Assembly (NCBI GenBank): GCA_040507035.1
Contig: JBEVVR010000023.1
Location: 75,660-139,659 of the forward strand
Source: Thiodiazotropha sp040507035
GTDB lineage: Bacteria; Pseudomonadota; Gammaproteobacteria; Chromatiales; Chromatiaceae
Length of the DNA: 64,000 nucleotides
Direction of reading: 5' to 3'
The notes below the pieces were generated by a model. It did not search any database, was not told the DNA's origin, and worked only from the letters and a program-made list of their open reading frames with translations. Both the position numbers and the translations under genes were made by a program. This document shows positions 1 through 7,629 of this stretch, in pieces; position 1 is the first letter of the stretch, and the number at the start of each line of letters is the position of its first letter.

Positions 1-254
1 CTCTTGTGGTGTTCAAACAATGTATAGACAATGTTTTTCTTTGTTTCGTGGCCAGTGGATGGATGAATATGGTAGCTCTATTGTGAGGATGAGGTTTGGG
101 AAATATAGGTGGAATTTTGAGGGCTATGTGAGGTCTGAAATGCGATACAACATTAATGCTATGGTAACTATATTAACTGTCTTTTTTGTTGTTATCACAA
201 TTTATCTCCCTCATGAAGGTTAACAGTTAGTTAACGAGATCCCCTGTCTCGGTA
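1..254. other. Left-edge AT-rich stretch without a supported gene
   Basis: I see no convincing gene here. A 67-codon plus-strand frame opens with ATG at 20 and ends at 223, but it has no clear ribosome-binding site and no recognisable motif beyond one hydrophobic stretch near its end. The right part (235-251) carries the first of three short hairpins described separately. Base composition matches the neighbouring accessory cassettes, not the core genes. Confidence 0.4.
235..251 (-). repeat. Short hairpin repeat, copy A (CGAGA...TCTCG)
   Basis: An inverted repeat CGAGA-N7-TCTCG lies just after the stop codon of the minus-strand gene 255-584. Very similar elements follow the gene ending at 690 (copy B, 662-680) and the ParE gene ending at 1705 (degenerate copy C, 1715-1732). 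All three have the same orientation relative to the gene they follow. There is no T-tract, so they are not classical terminators. Confidence 0.5.
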
Positions 255-584
255 TTATGTTTCATGCTTTATTACCTTAATGTGTTGAAGCCATAATATA
301 AACACAAAGAGTACTAAAGAAAGGACTGAGAGTATTTCGAGCGCTGTTTCTAATGTGCTTAGATGTGCGAAGAATATTCGAATACCATACATTGATAATG
401 TAAAGACAACCCAGCTTATGCCAGCACCTAATGCCAACCAGGAATAGTATTTCTTGAATGCGAGGGTGGCGCCACATTGTGGACATTGAAATGGCTCAAA
501 TATTTGCTCTTCTTCAATAGCACTTGTAGTTTTAGTTAAAGCACTTTTACAAATTGGGCATATGTCTTTATAGCCTATCGTCAT
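255..584 (-). CDS. Small zinc-ribbon membrane protein, unknown function
   Basis: This 109-residue protein starts at an ATG. Two Cys pairs (CPIC near residue 9 and CPQC near residue 34) form a probable zinc ribbon at the N-terminus. Two hydrophobic segments follow (about 48-70 and 80-102), so the ribbon probably sits in the cytoplasm on a two-helix membrane anchor. I do not recognise a named family. It lies in the AT-rich left edge next to other small accessory genes and is followed by hairpin repeat A. It could be a cassette gene of the decayed integron whose integrase remnant lies at 1766-2138; that link is inference. Confidence 0.6.
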   Translation of the reverse strand: MTIGYKDICPICKSALTKTTSAIEEEQIFEPFQCPQCGATLAFKKYYSWLALGAGISWVVFTLSMYGIRIFFAHLSTLETALEILSVLSLVLFVFILWLQHIKVIKHET

Positions 585-661
585 TTCACTTCTGTACTTA
601 GTACACTCCTTGATTTTTTATTATTTATGAACTATCTCCCTGAAACTTAAGAGTTATGTTC

Positions 662-680
662 ACGAGACCTCCTGTCTCGT
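662..680 (-). repeat. Short hairpin repeat, copy B (ACGAGAC...GTCTCGT)
   Basis: A perfect seven-base inverted repeat, ACGAGAC-N5-GTCTCGT, lies ten bases beyond the stop codon of the HAD-like gene on the minus strand. It is the best-preserved of the three copies (A 235-251, C 1715-1732). The nearby GTAAC and GAAC arms extend the symmetry slightly. Confidence 0.55.
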
Positions 681-689
681 TACTGTTTT

Positions 690-1040
690 TTATGACTTTG
701 CTTTGGTTTCATCTATTTTTTGTCTGTAATATTCAATTGTTTTTCCGTCACATTCATTGGGATGGATCTCCAGTAAATTCCTCCATTTGAAGAATGAAAG
801 ATCATCTATGGAGACTTCTGGTTTTGGAAGAAAACCTTCGAAACAGTCATCTATTCCGAATTCAATTGCACTGTTTTTCGCATATTCAGAACCACCCGAG
901 CTCCAACAATAGAGGATTGCTCCTTGATTTTTTAACTCTTTAATATGCTTAATTACATTCGGCATGGCAATTCTCTTTGCGCCGTAATTCCTTACAAAGG
1001 TTTCATCAACATCAACATAAATGACAAGTGGTTTATTCAT
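690..1040 (-). CDS. Small HAD-superfamily phosphatase-like protein
   Basis: About 116 residues from the ATG at 1040; a TTG nine bases upstream also keeps the frame open. The N-terminus has the HAD motif I in the form DVDETF, with both aspartates and the threonine. A motif-II-like serine follows in YCWSSGG around residue 46. The protein is far shorter than most HAD phosphatases and has no cap domain. A motif-III lysine may be K75 (LPKPE) and an acidic motif IV is possible at DD near residue 80. It probably hydrolyses a small phosphorylated substrate, or is a nucleic-acid-associated HAD domain; substrate unknown. It sits between the attC-like site at 1054-1119 and hairpin B, as expected of an integron cassette gene. 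Confidence 0.65.
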   Translation of the reverse strand: MNKPLVIYVDVDETFVRNYGAKRIAMPNVIKHIKELKNQGAILYCWSSGGSEYAKNSAIEFGIDDCFEGFLPKPEVSIDDLSFFKWRNLLEIHPNECDGKTIEYYRQKIDETKAKS

Positions 1041-1053
1041 GGGGCGCAAAATT

Positions 1054-1119
1054 CACAACGCCTAAAGCAGAGGCAAATCGATCGCAGGGAGATTTGTCCT
1101 ACTGCCTTTACTTGTTATG
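1054..1119 (-). other. attC-like recombination site of an integron
   Basis: This 66-base imperfect palindrome has integron attC layout. The outer arms CACAAC (1054-1059) and GTTATG (1114-1119) can pair. Next come TAAAG/CTTTA, then CAG/CTG with an unpaired C at 1105, then GGCAAATC (1072-1079) against GATTTGTC (1091-1098), with an apical loop at about 1080-1090. On the minus strand it begins CATAACAA and ends GGCGTTGTG, like known attC sites that run from TAACAA to GCGTT. The extrahelical base is typical of sites folded as one strand. It separates the HAD gene from the ParDE pair. Confidence 0.6.
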
Positions 1120-1166
1120 GAATTTATACCAAAATACGGTAATATTTGGTACTTGAGGGTTTCTAA

Positions 1167-1409
1167 ATGGCTAAAAACACCAGTGTTAGTTTGGGTAACC
1201 ACTTTGATGAGTTCATTGCGCGCCAGATTACCGCTGGCCGCTATGGCTCTGCAAGTGAGGTGATTCGGGCAGGCTTGAGAAAGCTCGAGGACGAAGAGAA
1301 AAAGCTTGAAACGCTGCGTGCGCTCATTGAAGAAGGCAAAGCCAGTGGAACAGCTGACTATAGCTACGAAAGCCTTATGCAAGAACTTGATGATGAACTG
1401 GGTGTATGA
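1167..1409 (+). CDS. parD: ParD-type antitoxin
   Basis: The 80-residue protein begins MAKNTSVSLG and continues through HFDEFIARQITAGRYGSASE, the ribbon-helix-helix signature of ParD antitoxins (DNA-binding beta strand, then two helices with the SASEVIRAGLR segment). The acidic C-terminal half (LRALIEEGKASG and onward) is the usual toxin-binding tail. Its stop overlaps the start of the ParE gene by four bases (ATGA), so the pair is co-translated. The N-terminal domain should autorepress the operon from a promoter between 1120 and 1166. The pair lies between an attC-like site and an integron-integrase remnant, a frequent home for toxin-antitoxin cassettes. Confidence 0.88.
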   Translation: MAKNTSVSLGNHFDEFIARQITAGRYGSASEVIRAGLRKLEDEEKKLETLRALIEEGKASGTADYSYESLMQELDDELGV

Positions 1410-1705
1410 GTTCATTTTCCCTCACTAATACCGCCCGTGCGGGCTTAAAATCCATTGCTGTTTATACTCAAAAAACATGGGGCTCAAGTCAACGTAAAAG
1501 TTACATTAAAGACTTGGATATGACGTTTCACTTCCTATCTGAAAATCCTCTTTCTGGAATCCTATGTGATTACATTACTCCCGGCTTGAGGAAGCATTCT
1601 CATAAAAGCCACACCATCTTTTACGAACTCAATAAAAAATCAATAAGCATCGTTCGAATTCTACACAAAAGCATGGATGTTGAATCGAATCTCCAAAATC
1701 CATAA
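1406..1705 (+). CDS. parE: ParE-type toxin (RelE/ParE superfamily)
   Basis: The 99-residue protein has the ParE pattern: an N-terminal strand (SFSLTNTARAGLKSIAVYT), the helix containing YTQKTWG, the segment NPLSGILCDYITPGLRKHSH and the C-terminal strand SIVRILHKSMD. This matches the typical PxxG..R...G.R.......Y.......IVRILH.RMD layout. ParE family toxins usually poison DNA gyrase. The start codon overlaps the antitoxin stop (ATGA at 1406). Length is normal for the family, with no sign of decay. It is followed directly by hairpin copy C and then by the integrase remnant. Confidence 0.87.
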   Translation: MSSFSLTNTARAGLKSIAVYTQKTWGSSQRKSYIKDLDMTFHFLSENPLSGILCDYITPGLRKHSHKSHTIFYELNKKSISIVRILHKSMDVESNLQNP

Positions 1706-1714
1706 CAGCTTTAT

Positions 1715-1732
1715 TAACGAGACCCCACGTTA
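1715..1732 (+). repeat. Degenerate hairpin repeat, copy C
   Basis: TAACGAGACCCCACGTTA follows the ParE stop codon at the same place and in the same gene-relative orientation as copies A and B, but the second half of the inner stem is lost. The outer arms TAACG and CGTTA still pair. Confidence 0.4.
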
Positions 1733-1738
1733 TACATT

Positions 1739-1778
1739 CTCCGAAAGTCGTGACAGTGGCAAACTGTGGCTTTCGGAG
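1739..1778 (+). repeat. 40-base hairpin at the start of the integrase remnant
   Basis: A perfect nine-base inverted repeat, CTCCGAAAG (1739-1747) and CTTTCGGAG (1770-1778), encloses a second short pair ACAGT/ACTGT. It overlaps the first codons of the integrase remnant. It could be part of the old attI/promoter region or a terminator lacking its T-tract; the sequence does not decide. Confidence 0.45.
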
Positions 1779-2138
1779 GGAAATCATGGGGTCAGCCATC
1801 TGTACTACGCAAACTCCGTCTTCTTGATCAGGTCCGAATCGCCTGTCGGCAGAAACATTTCAGTCATAGAACTGAAAAGTCCTATGTCTCCTGGATACGC
1901 CAGTTCATCCTTTTCAATGCCAAACGCCCTGTACAGAAAGTATCCATCGGCTTCCAGGTCCCTGGCCTGGCAGTTTGTCTTCCCTTCAACGGTGGTTCGG
2001 CCCTGGCTCAATACCCAGAAGATGGCGCGATGGCATGCGTCTCCGAGCACGCTACGAAGGGCCTTTAAACGCGCTGTGCAGCAAGCGAAGATCCACAAGC
2101 ATGTTCGCAGTCAGTTCGATCAGTTAAAGAGCCTTTGA
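1766..2138 (+). pseudogene. Integron-integrase (tyrosine recombinase) pseudogene
   Basis: Two frames carry the two ends of an integron-type tyrosine recombinase. In the first frame (about 1820-1925), LLDQVR, then HFSHRTEKSYVSWIRQFILF, matches the N-terminal SAM-like domain of IntI proteins. In a second frame (about 1925-2100), ALYRKYPSASRSLAWQFVFP and then LRRAFKRAVQQAKIHKH match the segment just before the catalytic HxxR box. The roughly 150 residues between are missing, and the reading frame changes at the junction. The C-terminal catalytic residues (HxxR and the nucleophilic Tyr) are also gone. The gene is therefore dead. Its orientation, away from the minus-strand cassettes and the attC-like site, is that of a canonical integron. 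Confidence 0.75.
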
Positions 2139-2350
2139 TGGCAGGACTGAATATTCATCGGTCCAGCTGGGATGGACCGAGCATCGTCACGTTTGGTGGT
2201 GGTTTCTCTGCAGGGAAGCAACCCGTATGTCAGCTATGAAGCAATCGGGATTGATATTGCCAGCGGTGATACAGGTCAGCTTTTGGCCAAATCCGGTATG
2301 TTCAGTATTTAGAAGAAAAGCGATTACCAAAGTTAAAGCCACAACACTGT
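2139..2350. other. Intergenic stretch with possible coding debris
   Basis: No intact gene. One plus-strand frame reads SNPYVSYEAIGIDIASGDTG and continues for about a dozen residues to a stop at about 2310. It looks like the C-terminal tail of a protein whose front is missing, probably further debris of the integron edge. Nothing else is supported. Confidence 0.3.
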
Positions 2351-3013
2351 CTATAACAGCGCTTTCAATATCACAATCAACTCAGTAGGCCCATGCACCC
2401 CATACGCCAGTGTCTGCTGAATATCCGCAGATTTCGAAGGACCGGATATCAGCAGTGCATTGGTCGGCATCTGTCCCGCCCATGCTTCAGCCTCGACCAC
2501 TTCGGCAAAGGTATTGTAGAGCTTCTCAGCATCCACAACGACAAAATGCACAGGCGGTACCAGGGACCAGGTCCTCGGTTCGAATTCATCGGGCCACAGC
2601 ACCAGACTGCCGGTCTCCGCAATGGCGGCCCTGGCCGAGGTGACGGCGGCATCTGTGTGAAAGAAGATCGCTTCCTTCCACTCATCCACGGGGCGCTCGT
2701 CACAAATCAGCTCGGGCAGCAGGGTATCGCCCCAGGCAGTCTCTATTGCTTGCGCCAACGGTCCCTGTTTTGCATACAGCAGATTGTTGATCTGTTTCTC
2801 TGCGGCAAGCTTTTTCAAGTGCTCTGTCCAATCCTCAGGTGAAACCACATGTACCTCGGCACGCACCGCTTCCAGCATCGATTTAAACTGGGCGATGCGC
2901 GCCGCCATCGGCCAGGCGGGTGTCTCTATGGCGACGCTTTGGCTTGGGGTGTCGAAGCTCGGTTGTTTTTGGCGTAAACGTTCCAGGATGGCGTTTCGGG
3001 CCTTATTGGTCAT
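2351..3013 (-). CDS. lutC: Lactate utilisation protein LutC (LUD domain)
   Basis: About 220 residues of an LUD-domain protein, the third subunit of the LutABC L-lactate-oxidising complex. The family core is visible around ITSARAAIAETGSLVLWPDE in the form VTSARAAIAETGSLVLWPDE, followed by the conserved VPPVHFVVV block. I chose the ATG at 3013, which overlaps the lutB stop by 11 bases, over the ATG-less extension to 3040, because MTNKARNAILERLR is the usual N-terminus. It is the last gene of a lutA-lutB-lutC operon on the minus strand. LutC lacks the Fe-S motifs of LutA and LutB; its exact role in electron transfer is not established by the sequence. Confidence 0.9.
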   Translation of the reverse strand: MTNKARNAILERLRQKQPSFDTPSQSVAIETPAWPMAARIAQFKSMLEAVRAEVHVVSPEDWTEHLKKLAAEKQINNLLYAKQGPLAQAIETAWGDTLLPELICDERPVDEWKEAIFFHTDAAVTSARAAIAETGSLVLWPDEFEPRTWSLVPPVHFVVVDAEKLYNTFAEVVEAEAWAGQMPTNALLISGPSKSADIQQTLAYGVHGPTELIVILKALL

Positions 3014-4421
3014 TGAATCCCTCCTCGCGCGCCCGCTCATGCAGGGTCTTGGTCGCGATGCGGGGTGGCTTGCGCACTTGGGTCCAGGGTCCGAATCCGA
3101 GGGGCAGGATTTTACGCAGGCGGGTGGCCAGGGTCATTGCCAGGCGATAGCTTGCCGGCTTGCGGTGCAACCAGCTCCATACCTTCCATAGGGTGGCTTC
3201 GCCGAGTGTGCGGCCGCTGCCCTGTCCATGGGTGGTGTCGTCCTGGTCGTTTCGGGTGCGTTCATAACGCAGTCGATTGAGTAGCGACGGTATGGGAATC
3301 CGCACCGGGCAGACCTCGGCACAGGCGCCGCAGAGGGTGGAGGTGACAGGCAGTTCGCCCAGGTTGTCCAGGCCCGCCTTCTGCGGTTCAAGAATGGAAC
3401 CGATGGGACCGGGAATGGTGGTGCCGTAGGCATGGCCGCCGATACGGGTATAGATCGGGCAGTGGTTCATGCAGGCGCCGCAGCGGATGCAGCGCAGGGT
3501 ATTCACCAGTTCGCTGTCTTCATAGATGCGCGAGCGGCCATTGTCGAGGAGCACCAGGTGAACCTCTTTCGGACCATCCTTCTCACCAGCCTCGCGCGGT
3601 CCACTGATCATGTTGAAGTAGGTGGTGATGTGCTGTCCCGTGGCGCTGCGGGTGAGCAGTTTCAGCAGGGGCGGGACATGCTCCAGCTTCTCCACCACCT
3701 TTTCGATGCCGGTTACCGCGATATGCACCGGTGGCACGGTGGTGCACATGCGGCCGTTGCCTTCGTTCTCCACCAGGCAGAGGGTGCCGCTCTCGGCAAC
3801 CGCGAAGTTGACCCCGGAGAGGCCCACCCTCGCGGCATAGAACTTTTTGCGCAGGATGCCGCGGGCATTGCGGGTCAGGGTATCGACGTCGTCGCTATAG
3901 GGGATGTCGGGAAACTTCTCCTTGAACAGCTTGGCGATATCCTGGCGGGTCTTGTGAATCGCGGGGGCGACGATGTGTGAAGGGGGTTCGCCGGCGAGCT
4001 GCAGGATGTACTCGCCCAGGTCCGATTCCAGGCACTCGATGCCGTGGGACTCGAGAAAGCGGTTTAGCTCCATCTCCTCGGAGACCATCGACTTGCCCTT
4101 GATCAACAGCTCCGCCTGATGCTCACGCATGATACCCAGGATAAGCGCGTTGGCCTCATCCACACTCTCCGCCCAATGTACCTGGATGCCGTTATCAGTG
4201 CAGTTTTGTTCCAGTTGTTCCAGTAGCTGCGGCAGTTGCGACAGCGCATTGACGCGGATCTGCGCGCCGCGCATGCGCAACGCCTCCAATGCGTCGGCAT
4301 CGGGAAAGCACGCCTTACGGCTCGCCATCAAGCCATCCATGGCGGATCGCAGACTCGCCTTCAGCTGGGCATTGTCCAGGGCCTCTTCGACCCGGGTATG
4401 GAAATCAGCGTTCTGTTGCAT
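3003..4421 (-). CDS. lutB: Lactate utilisation iron-sulfur protein LutB
   Basis: This 472-residue protein has an N-terminal LUD domain (AESGTLCLVENEGNGRMCTT, then VPPVHIAV, about residues 210-240) followed by two [4Fe-4S] motifs, CIRCGACMNHCP near residue 307 and CGACAEVCP near 365. This is the standard LutB/YkgF layout. It should pass electrons from L-lactate oxidation, together with LutA and LutC, on the cytoplasmic side of the membrane. The start overlaps the end of lutA by 17 bases and the stop overlaps lutC, so the three are tightly coupled. All eight cluster cysteines are present. Confidence 0.93.
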   Translation of the reverse strand: MQQNADFHTRVEEALDNAQLKASLRSAMDGLMASRKACFPDADALEALRMRGAQIRVNALSQLPQLLEQLEQNCTDNGIQVHWAESVDEANALILGIMREHQAELLIKGKSMVSEEMELNRFLESHGIECLESDLGEYILQLAGEPPSHIVAPAIHKTRQDIAKLFKEKFPDIPYSDDVDTLTRNARGILRKKFYAARVGLSGVNFAVAESGTLCLVENEGNGRMCTTVPPVHIAVTGIEKVVEKLEHVPPLLKLLTRSATGQHITTYFNMISGPREAGEKDGPKEVHLVLLDNGRSRIYEDSELVNTLRCIRCGACMNHCPIYTRIGGHAYGTTIPGPIGSILEPQKAGLDNLGELPVTSTLCGACAEVCPVRIPIPSLLNRLRYERTRNDQDDTTHGQGSGRTLGEATLWKVWSWLHRKPASYRLAMTLATRLRKILPLGFGPWTQVRKPPRIATKTLHERAREEGFNDQ

Positions 4422-5172
4422 GGGTGCGTTCCCAGATAAAGCTGGCGATATGCTGGCTCTCGACGGATGAACCCCGGTAGTCGAGATGACCGCCGATATT
4501 CATCAGGCAGCCGCAGTCGCCGCTAACCAGGAGATCTGCGCCTGTATCGCTAATGGCGTTCGCCTTGTCACTCACCATCTCGGCTGATATCGAGGGTTGC
4601 TTGACCGCAAAGGTGCCACCGAAGCCGCAACACTCCTCCTTGCGCGCCTGCTCCAGGAGCTCCACGTTCGAGAGCTGTTTCAGCAGTGCCTCGTGCTCAC
4701 CGGCGACACCCATCTCCCGGCGTGCCGAGCAGGAGGTGTGGAGGGTGACCTTGACCGGCTCACCCAAATCCTTGAGTGCTATTCCCAACACATGCACCAG
4801 AAACTCGGTGAGTTCATAGACCCGTGATGAGAAGGCCTCGATCTCTGTTTGGTCCACATGCTCACTGAACATTTGCGGGTAGTGATGACGCATCATGCCG
4901 GCACAGGAACCGGAGGGTACGACAATGGGGTAGTCCTCGGTGAAGCAGGCCAGCTGCCGCAGTGCCACAGTTCTGGCCTCATCACGGTAGCCGCTGTTCC
5001 AGGCCGGTTGACCGCAACAGGTCTGATCCTGGGGAAATATAACCTCGACCCCTTCGCGCCGAATCAGCTGCATGCCGGCAAGGCCGGCTTCGGGGTAGAG
5101 CAGGTCCACCAGGCAGGTGGCGAAGAAGTAGGCCTTCTTGGGTTTGGCCGGGTAGCGCTTTTGCTCAGGCAT
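4405..5172 (-). CDS. lutA: Lactate utilisation protein LutA (CCG-domain)
   Basis: 255 residues with two cysteine-rich CCG domains: TCLVDLLYP...QTCCGQPAWN in the first half and SCSARREMG...ECCGFGGTFAVK in the second. This pattern is shared by LutA/YkgE and the heterodisulfide-reductase HdrB-like family. With LutB and LutC it forms the L-lactate oxidising system that feeds lactate to pyruvate. It is first in the operon. The upstream 324-base gap holds a candidate operator (5284-5303). The start is the ATG of MPEQKRYP, with no plausible alternative upstream. Confidence 0.93.
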   Translation of the reverse strand: MPEQKRYPAKPKKAYFFATCLVDLLYPEAGLAGMQLIRREGVEVIFPQDQTCCGQPAWNSGYRDEARTVALRQLACFTEDYPIVVPSGSCAGMMRHHYPQMFSEHVDQTEIEAFSSRVYELTEFLVHVLGIALKDLGEPVKVTLHTSCSARREMGVAGEHEALLKQLSNVELLEQARKEECCGFGGTFAVKQPSISAEMVSDKANAISDTGADLLVSGDCGCLMNIGGHLDYRGSSVESQHIASFIWERTHATER

Positions 5173-5496
5173 CTCATCTCCCAGGCTGGTCTATCTCCAT
5201 CATTGCAGTATAGGGAGCAGAGCCATCATTCTGTATGTTCAGAACCCTTTATAGTTAAACCTGGTTTATAAATAAAGACACAGAATTTCTGTATAACAGA
5301 ATTGTCGGCAGGTTATACGGTGCGGCAAGCCCCACCGAATCTGCTGCTGTTGTGGAATTCCCCTTTGCCCAGCAATATCCTGCTAATTTTGTTAACATGT
5401 CGTAAAACATAACAATTAATATGCCTGATATAAGCCTCAATAGACTAGGAAATACGTCAGGCTCAACGACAACCGATAACCTGCCAGTAATACACT
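5173..5496. other. Divergent intergenic region, lutABC / sucrose cluster
   Basis: This 324-base gap separates two divergent operons and must contain both promoters. No protein gene is supported. An imperfect 20-base palindrome at 5284-5303 is listed separately. I could not assign -35/-10 boxes with confidence. Confidence 0.5.
5284..5303. promoter_or_regulatory. Operator-like palindrome upstream of lutA
   Basis: AATTTCTGTATAACAGAATT is an imperfect palindrome (AATT-CTGT-ACAG-ATT) about 110 bases before the lutA start codon. Many lut operons are controlled by GntR-family repressors, which bind short palindromes; the assignment here is only inferred from position. Confidence 0.3.
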
Positions 5497-7629
5497 ATGT
5501 ATATCTGCTTAATAAGTGTGCACGGGTTGATTCGCGGTCACGATCTGGAGCTTGGCCGTGACGCCGACACCGGCGGGCAGACCAAATATGTGGTCGACCT
5601 GGCGCGGGCATTGGCGGAGCTGGATGGGGTCTCTCAGGTCGATCTGGTGACACGGCGGGTGGTGGACGCCGATGTCAGCGATGACTATGCCGAGATGATC
5701 GAGCCCCTCTCTCCGAAGGCGAGGATCGTACGCGTCGATGCGGGACCCGAGGGCTATCTGATGAAAGAGACCCTGTGGGACCATCTCGATAGCTTCATGG
5801 ACAATCTGCTCAACTGGTTGAACGAGCAGTCACGCATGCCCGATATCGTCCATAGTCACTATGCCGACGCAGGCTATGTGGGCGTCAGGCTCTCCCATCT
5901 CCTGGGTGTTCCTTTGGTCCATACCGGTCACTCCCTGGGACGTGACAAGCGGCATCAGCTGTTGGCCAAGGGACTCTCCGGACGGGAGATCGATGAAAAA
6001 TACAACATGGACCGGCGCATTGAGGCGGAAGAGGAGCTGTTGGCGAATGCGGATCTGGTGATCACCAGCACCCATAACGAAATCGATGAGCAGTACAGCC
6101 TCTACAACTACTACCAACCCGAGAACATGGCGGTAATACCGCCGGGCACCGACCTCACCCAGTTTCATCCTCCCAGTGTCTCTGCAATAGAGATCCCCTT
6201 TGCCAAGAGCCTGGGGCGTTTTCTGCAGCAACCGGACAAACCGATCATCCTCGCCCTTTCACGCCCGGATGAACGTAAGAATATTCTCACCCTGCTCGAG
6301 GTCTATGGCGAATCGAGCCAGCTGCAGAAGGCGGCCAACCTGGTGATCATCGCCGGCAGTCGGGATGACATTAGGGATATGGAGAGCGGTCCCCAGGCGG
6401 TGATGACCGAAATATTGATGCTTATCGATCTCTTCGACCTCTATGGCCATGTGGCGATCCCGAAACGTCACCTGGCCAAGGAGGTGCCGGACATCTATCG
6501 TCTGGCATCGCTTTCCAAGGGGGTGTTTGTCAATCCGGCCCTCACCGAACCCTTCGGGCTTACCCTGCTCGAGGCCGCCGCCAGCGGCCTGCCTCTGATC
6601 GCCACCGAAAATGGCGGTCCGGTGGATATCATCGGCAACTGTAGCAATGGTCTGCTGGTCGACCCGTTGGACAAGAAGGCGATCCGCCGCAGTCTGCTGA
6701 AGATTCTCCATGATGACACCCTGTGGAGGACATTCTCCCGCAACGGTTTGAACGGGGTGCGCAAGCACTATTCATGGAAGGCCCATGCCAAGAAGTACTT
6801 CTCCCGCATCGAACCCTTGCCGGCGGGACACGATCGTCTGCCCACCAAACCACCAAGACATGTCAAGCACCGCTACCGGGATCGCGCCATCTTTACCGAT
6901 CTCGATCAGAATCTGCTCGGCAATCCGTCTGGCCTGAAACAGTTCGTCGAGGTGATGCGGCAGAACAGGAAGTGCGCCACCTTCGGTATCGCCACCGGCA
7001 GGCGCCTGGATGACGCCTTGATGATGATGAAGAAGTTTTCCATTCCCATCCCCGATGTGTTGATCAGCAGCCTGGGTACCAAGATACACTATACCCGTGG
7101 GCTCTCCATCGACGACTTCTGGATTGAACATATCGACCACCTCTGGCAGCCAAAGAGTGTGCGCCGGGTGCTGGCGGATCTGCCCGGTATCAAGCCTCAG
7201 CCCAAGGTGGATCAGAGCTATTTCAAGATCGCTTACCACTACGATCCCAACAAGGCACCCTCGGTGGATGAGATCAACGCCCTGCTGCACAAGGAGGAGC
7301 TGACCTGTAACGTGATCCACGCCTTTGGCCAGTTCCTCGATATCCTGCCGTCCCGTGCCTCCAAGGGTCAGGCGTTGCGCTACGTGGCCCAGCGCCTCGA
7401 TATCCCGCTGGAACATATATTGGTGGCGGGAGGATCCGGTGCCGATGAGGATATGATGCGCGGCAACACCCTGGCGGTGGTGGTGGCCAACCGTCACCAT
7501 GAGGAGCTCTCACATATGATCGACCTCGAACGTATCTACTTCGCCAACCAGTCCCACGCCCTGGGTATACTTGAGGCCATCGATCACTACGATTTCTTTA
7601 GACGTTGTAACATTCCGGAAGATCAATGA
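5497..7629 (+). CDS. sps: Sucrose-phosphate synthase with C-terminal HAD domain
   Basis: 710 residues. The N-terminal two thirds is a GT-B glycosyltransferase of family 4: ISVHGLIRGHDLELGRDADT with the GG-Q-KYV segment, HSHYADAG, HTGHSLGRDKR, and the EPFGLTLLEAAASGLPLIAT nucleotide-sugar motif. It should join UDP- or ADP-glucose to fructose-6-phosphate to give sucrose-6-phosphate. From about residue 460 there is a HAD domain of the sucrose-phosphatase type (IFTDLDQNLLG). Its motif I reads DLDQN, not DxDxT, so phosphatase activity may be weak or absent. A separate phosphatase gene follows, overlapping by four bases. The cluster suggests sucrose as a compatible solute or carbon store. Confidence 0.93.
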   Translation: MYICLISVHGLIRGHDLELGRDADTGGQTKYVVDLARALAELDGVSQVDLVTRRVVDADVSDDYAEMIEPLSPKARIVRVDAGPEGYLMKETLWDHLDSFMDNLLNWLNEQSRMPDIVHSHYADAGYVGVRLSHLLGVPLVHTGHSLGRDKRHQLLAKGLSGREIDEKYNMDRRIEAEEELLANADLVITSTHNEIDEQYSLYNYYQPENMAVIPPGTDLTQFHPPSVSAIEIPFAKSLGRFLQQPDKPIILALSRPDERKNILTLLEVYGESSQLQKAANLVIIAGSRDDIRDMESGPQAVMTEILMLIDLFDLYGHVAIPKRHLAKEVPDIYRLASLSKGVFVNPALTEPFGLTLLEAAASGLPLIATENGGPVDIIGNCSNGLLVDPLDKKAIRRSLLKILHDDTLWRTFSRNGLNGVRKHYSWKAHAKKYFSRIEPLPAGHDRLPTKPPRHVKHRYRDRAIFTDLDQNLLGNPSGLKQFVEVMRQNRKCATFGIATGRRLDDALMMMKKFSIPIPDVLISSLGTKIHYTRGLSIDDFWIEHIDHLWQPKSVRRVLADLPGIKPQPKVDQSYFKIAYHYDPNKAPSVDEINALLHKEELTCNVIHAFGQFLDILPSRASKGQALRYVAQRLDIPLEHILVAGGSGADEDMMRGNTLAVVVANRHHEELSHMIDLERIYFANQSHALGILEAIDHYDFFRRCNIPEDQ

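Noticed and set aside
5255..5440. 61-codon minus-strand frame upstream of lutA
   Set aside because: No ribosome-binding site or motif; it overlaps the expected promoter region of two divergent operons.
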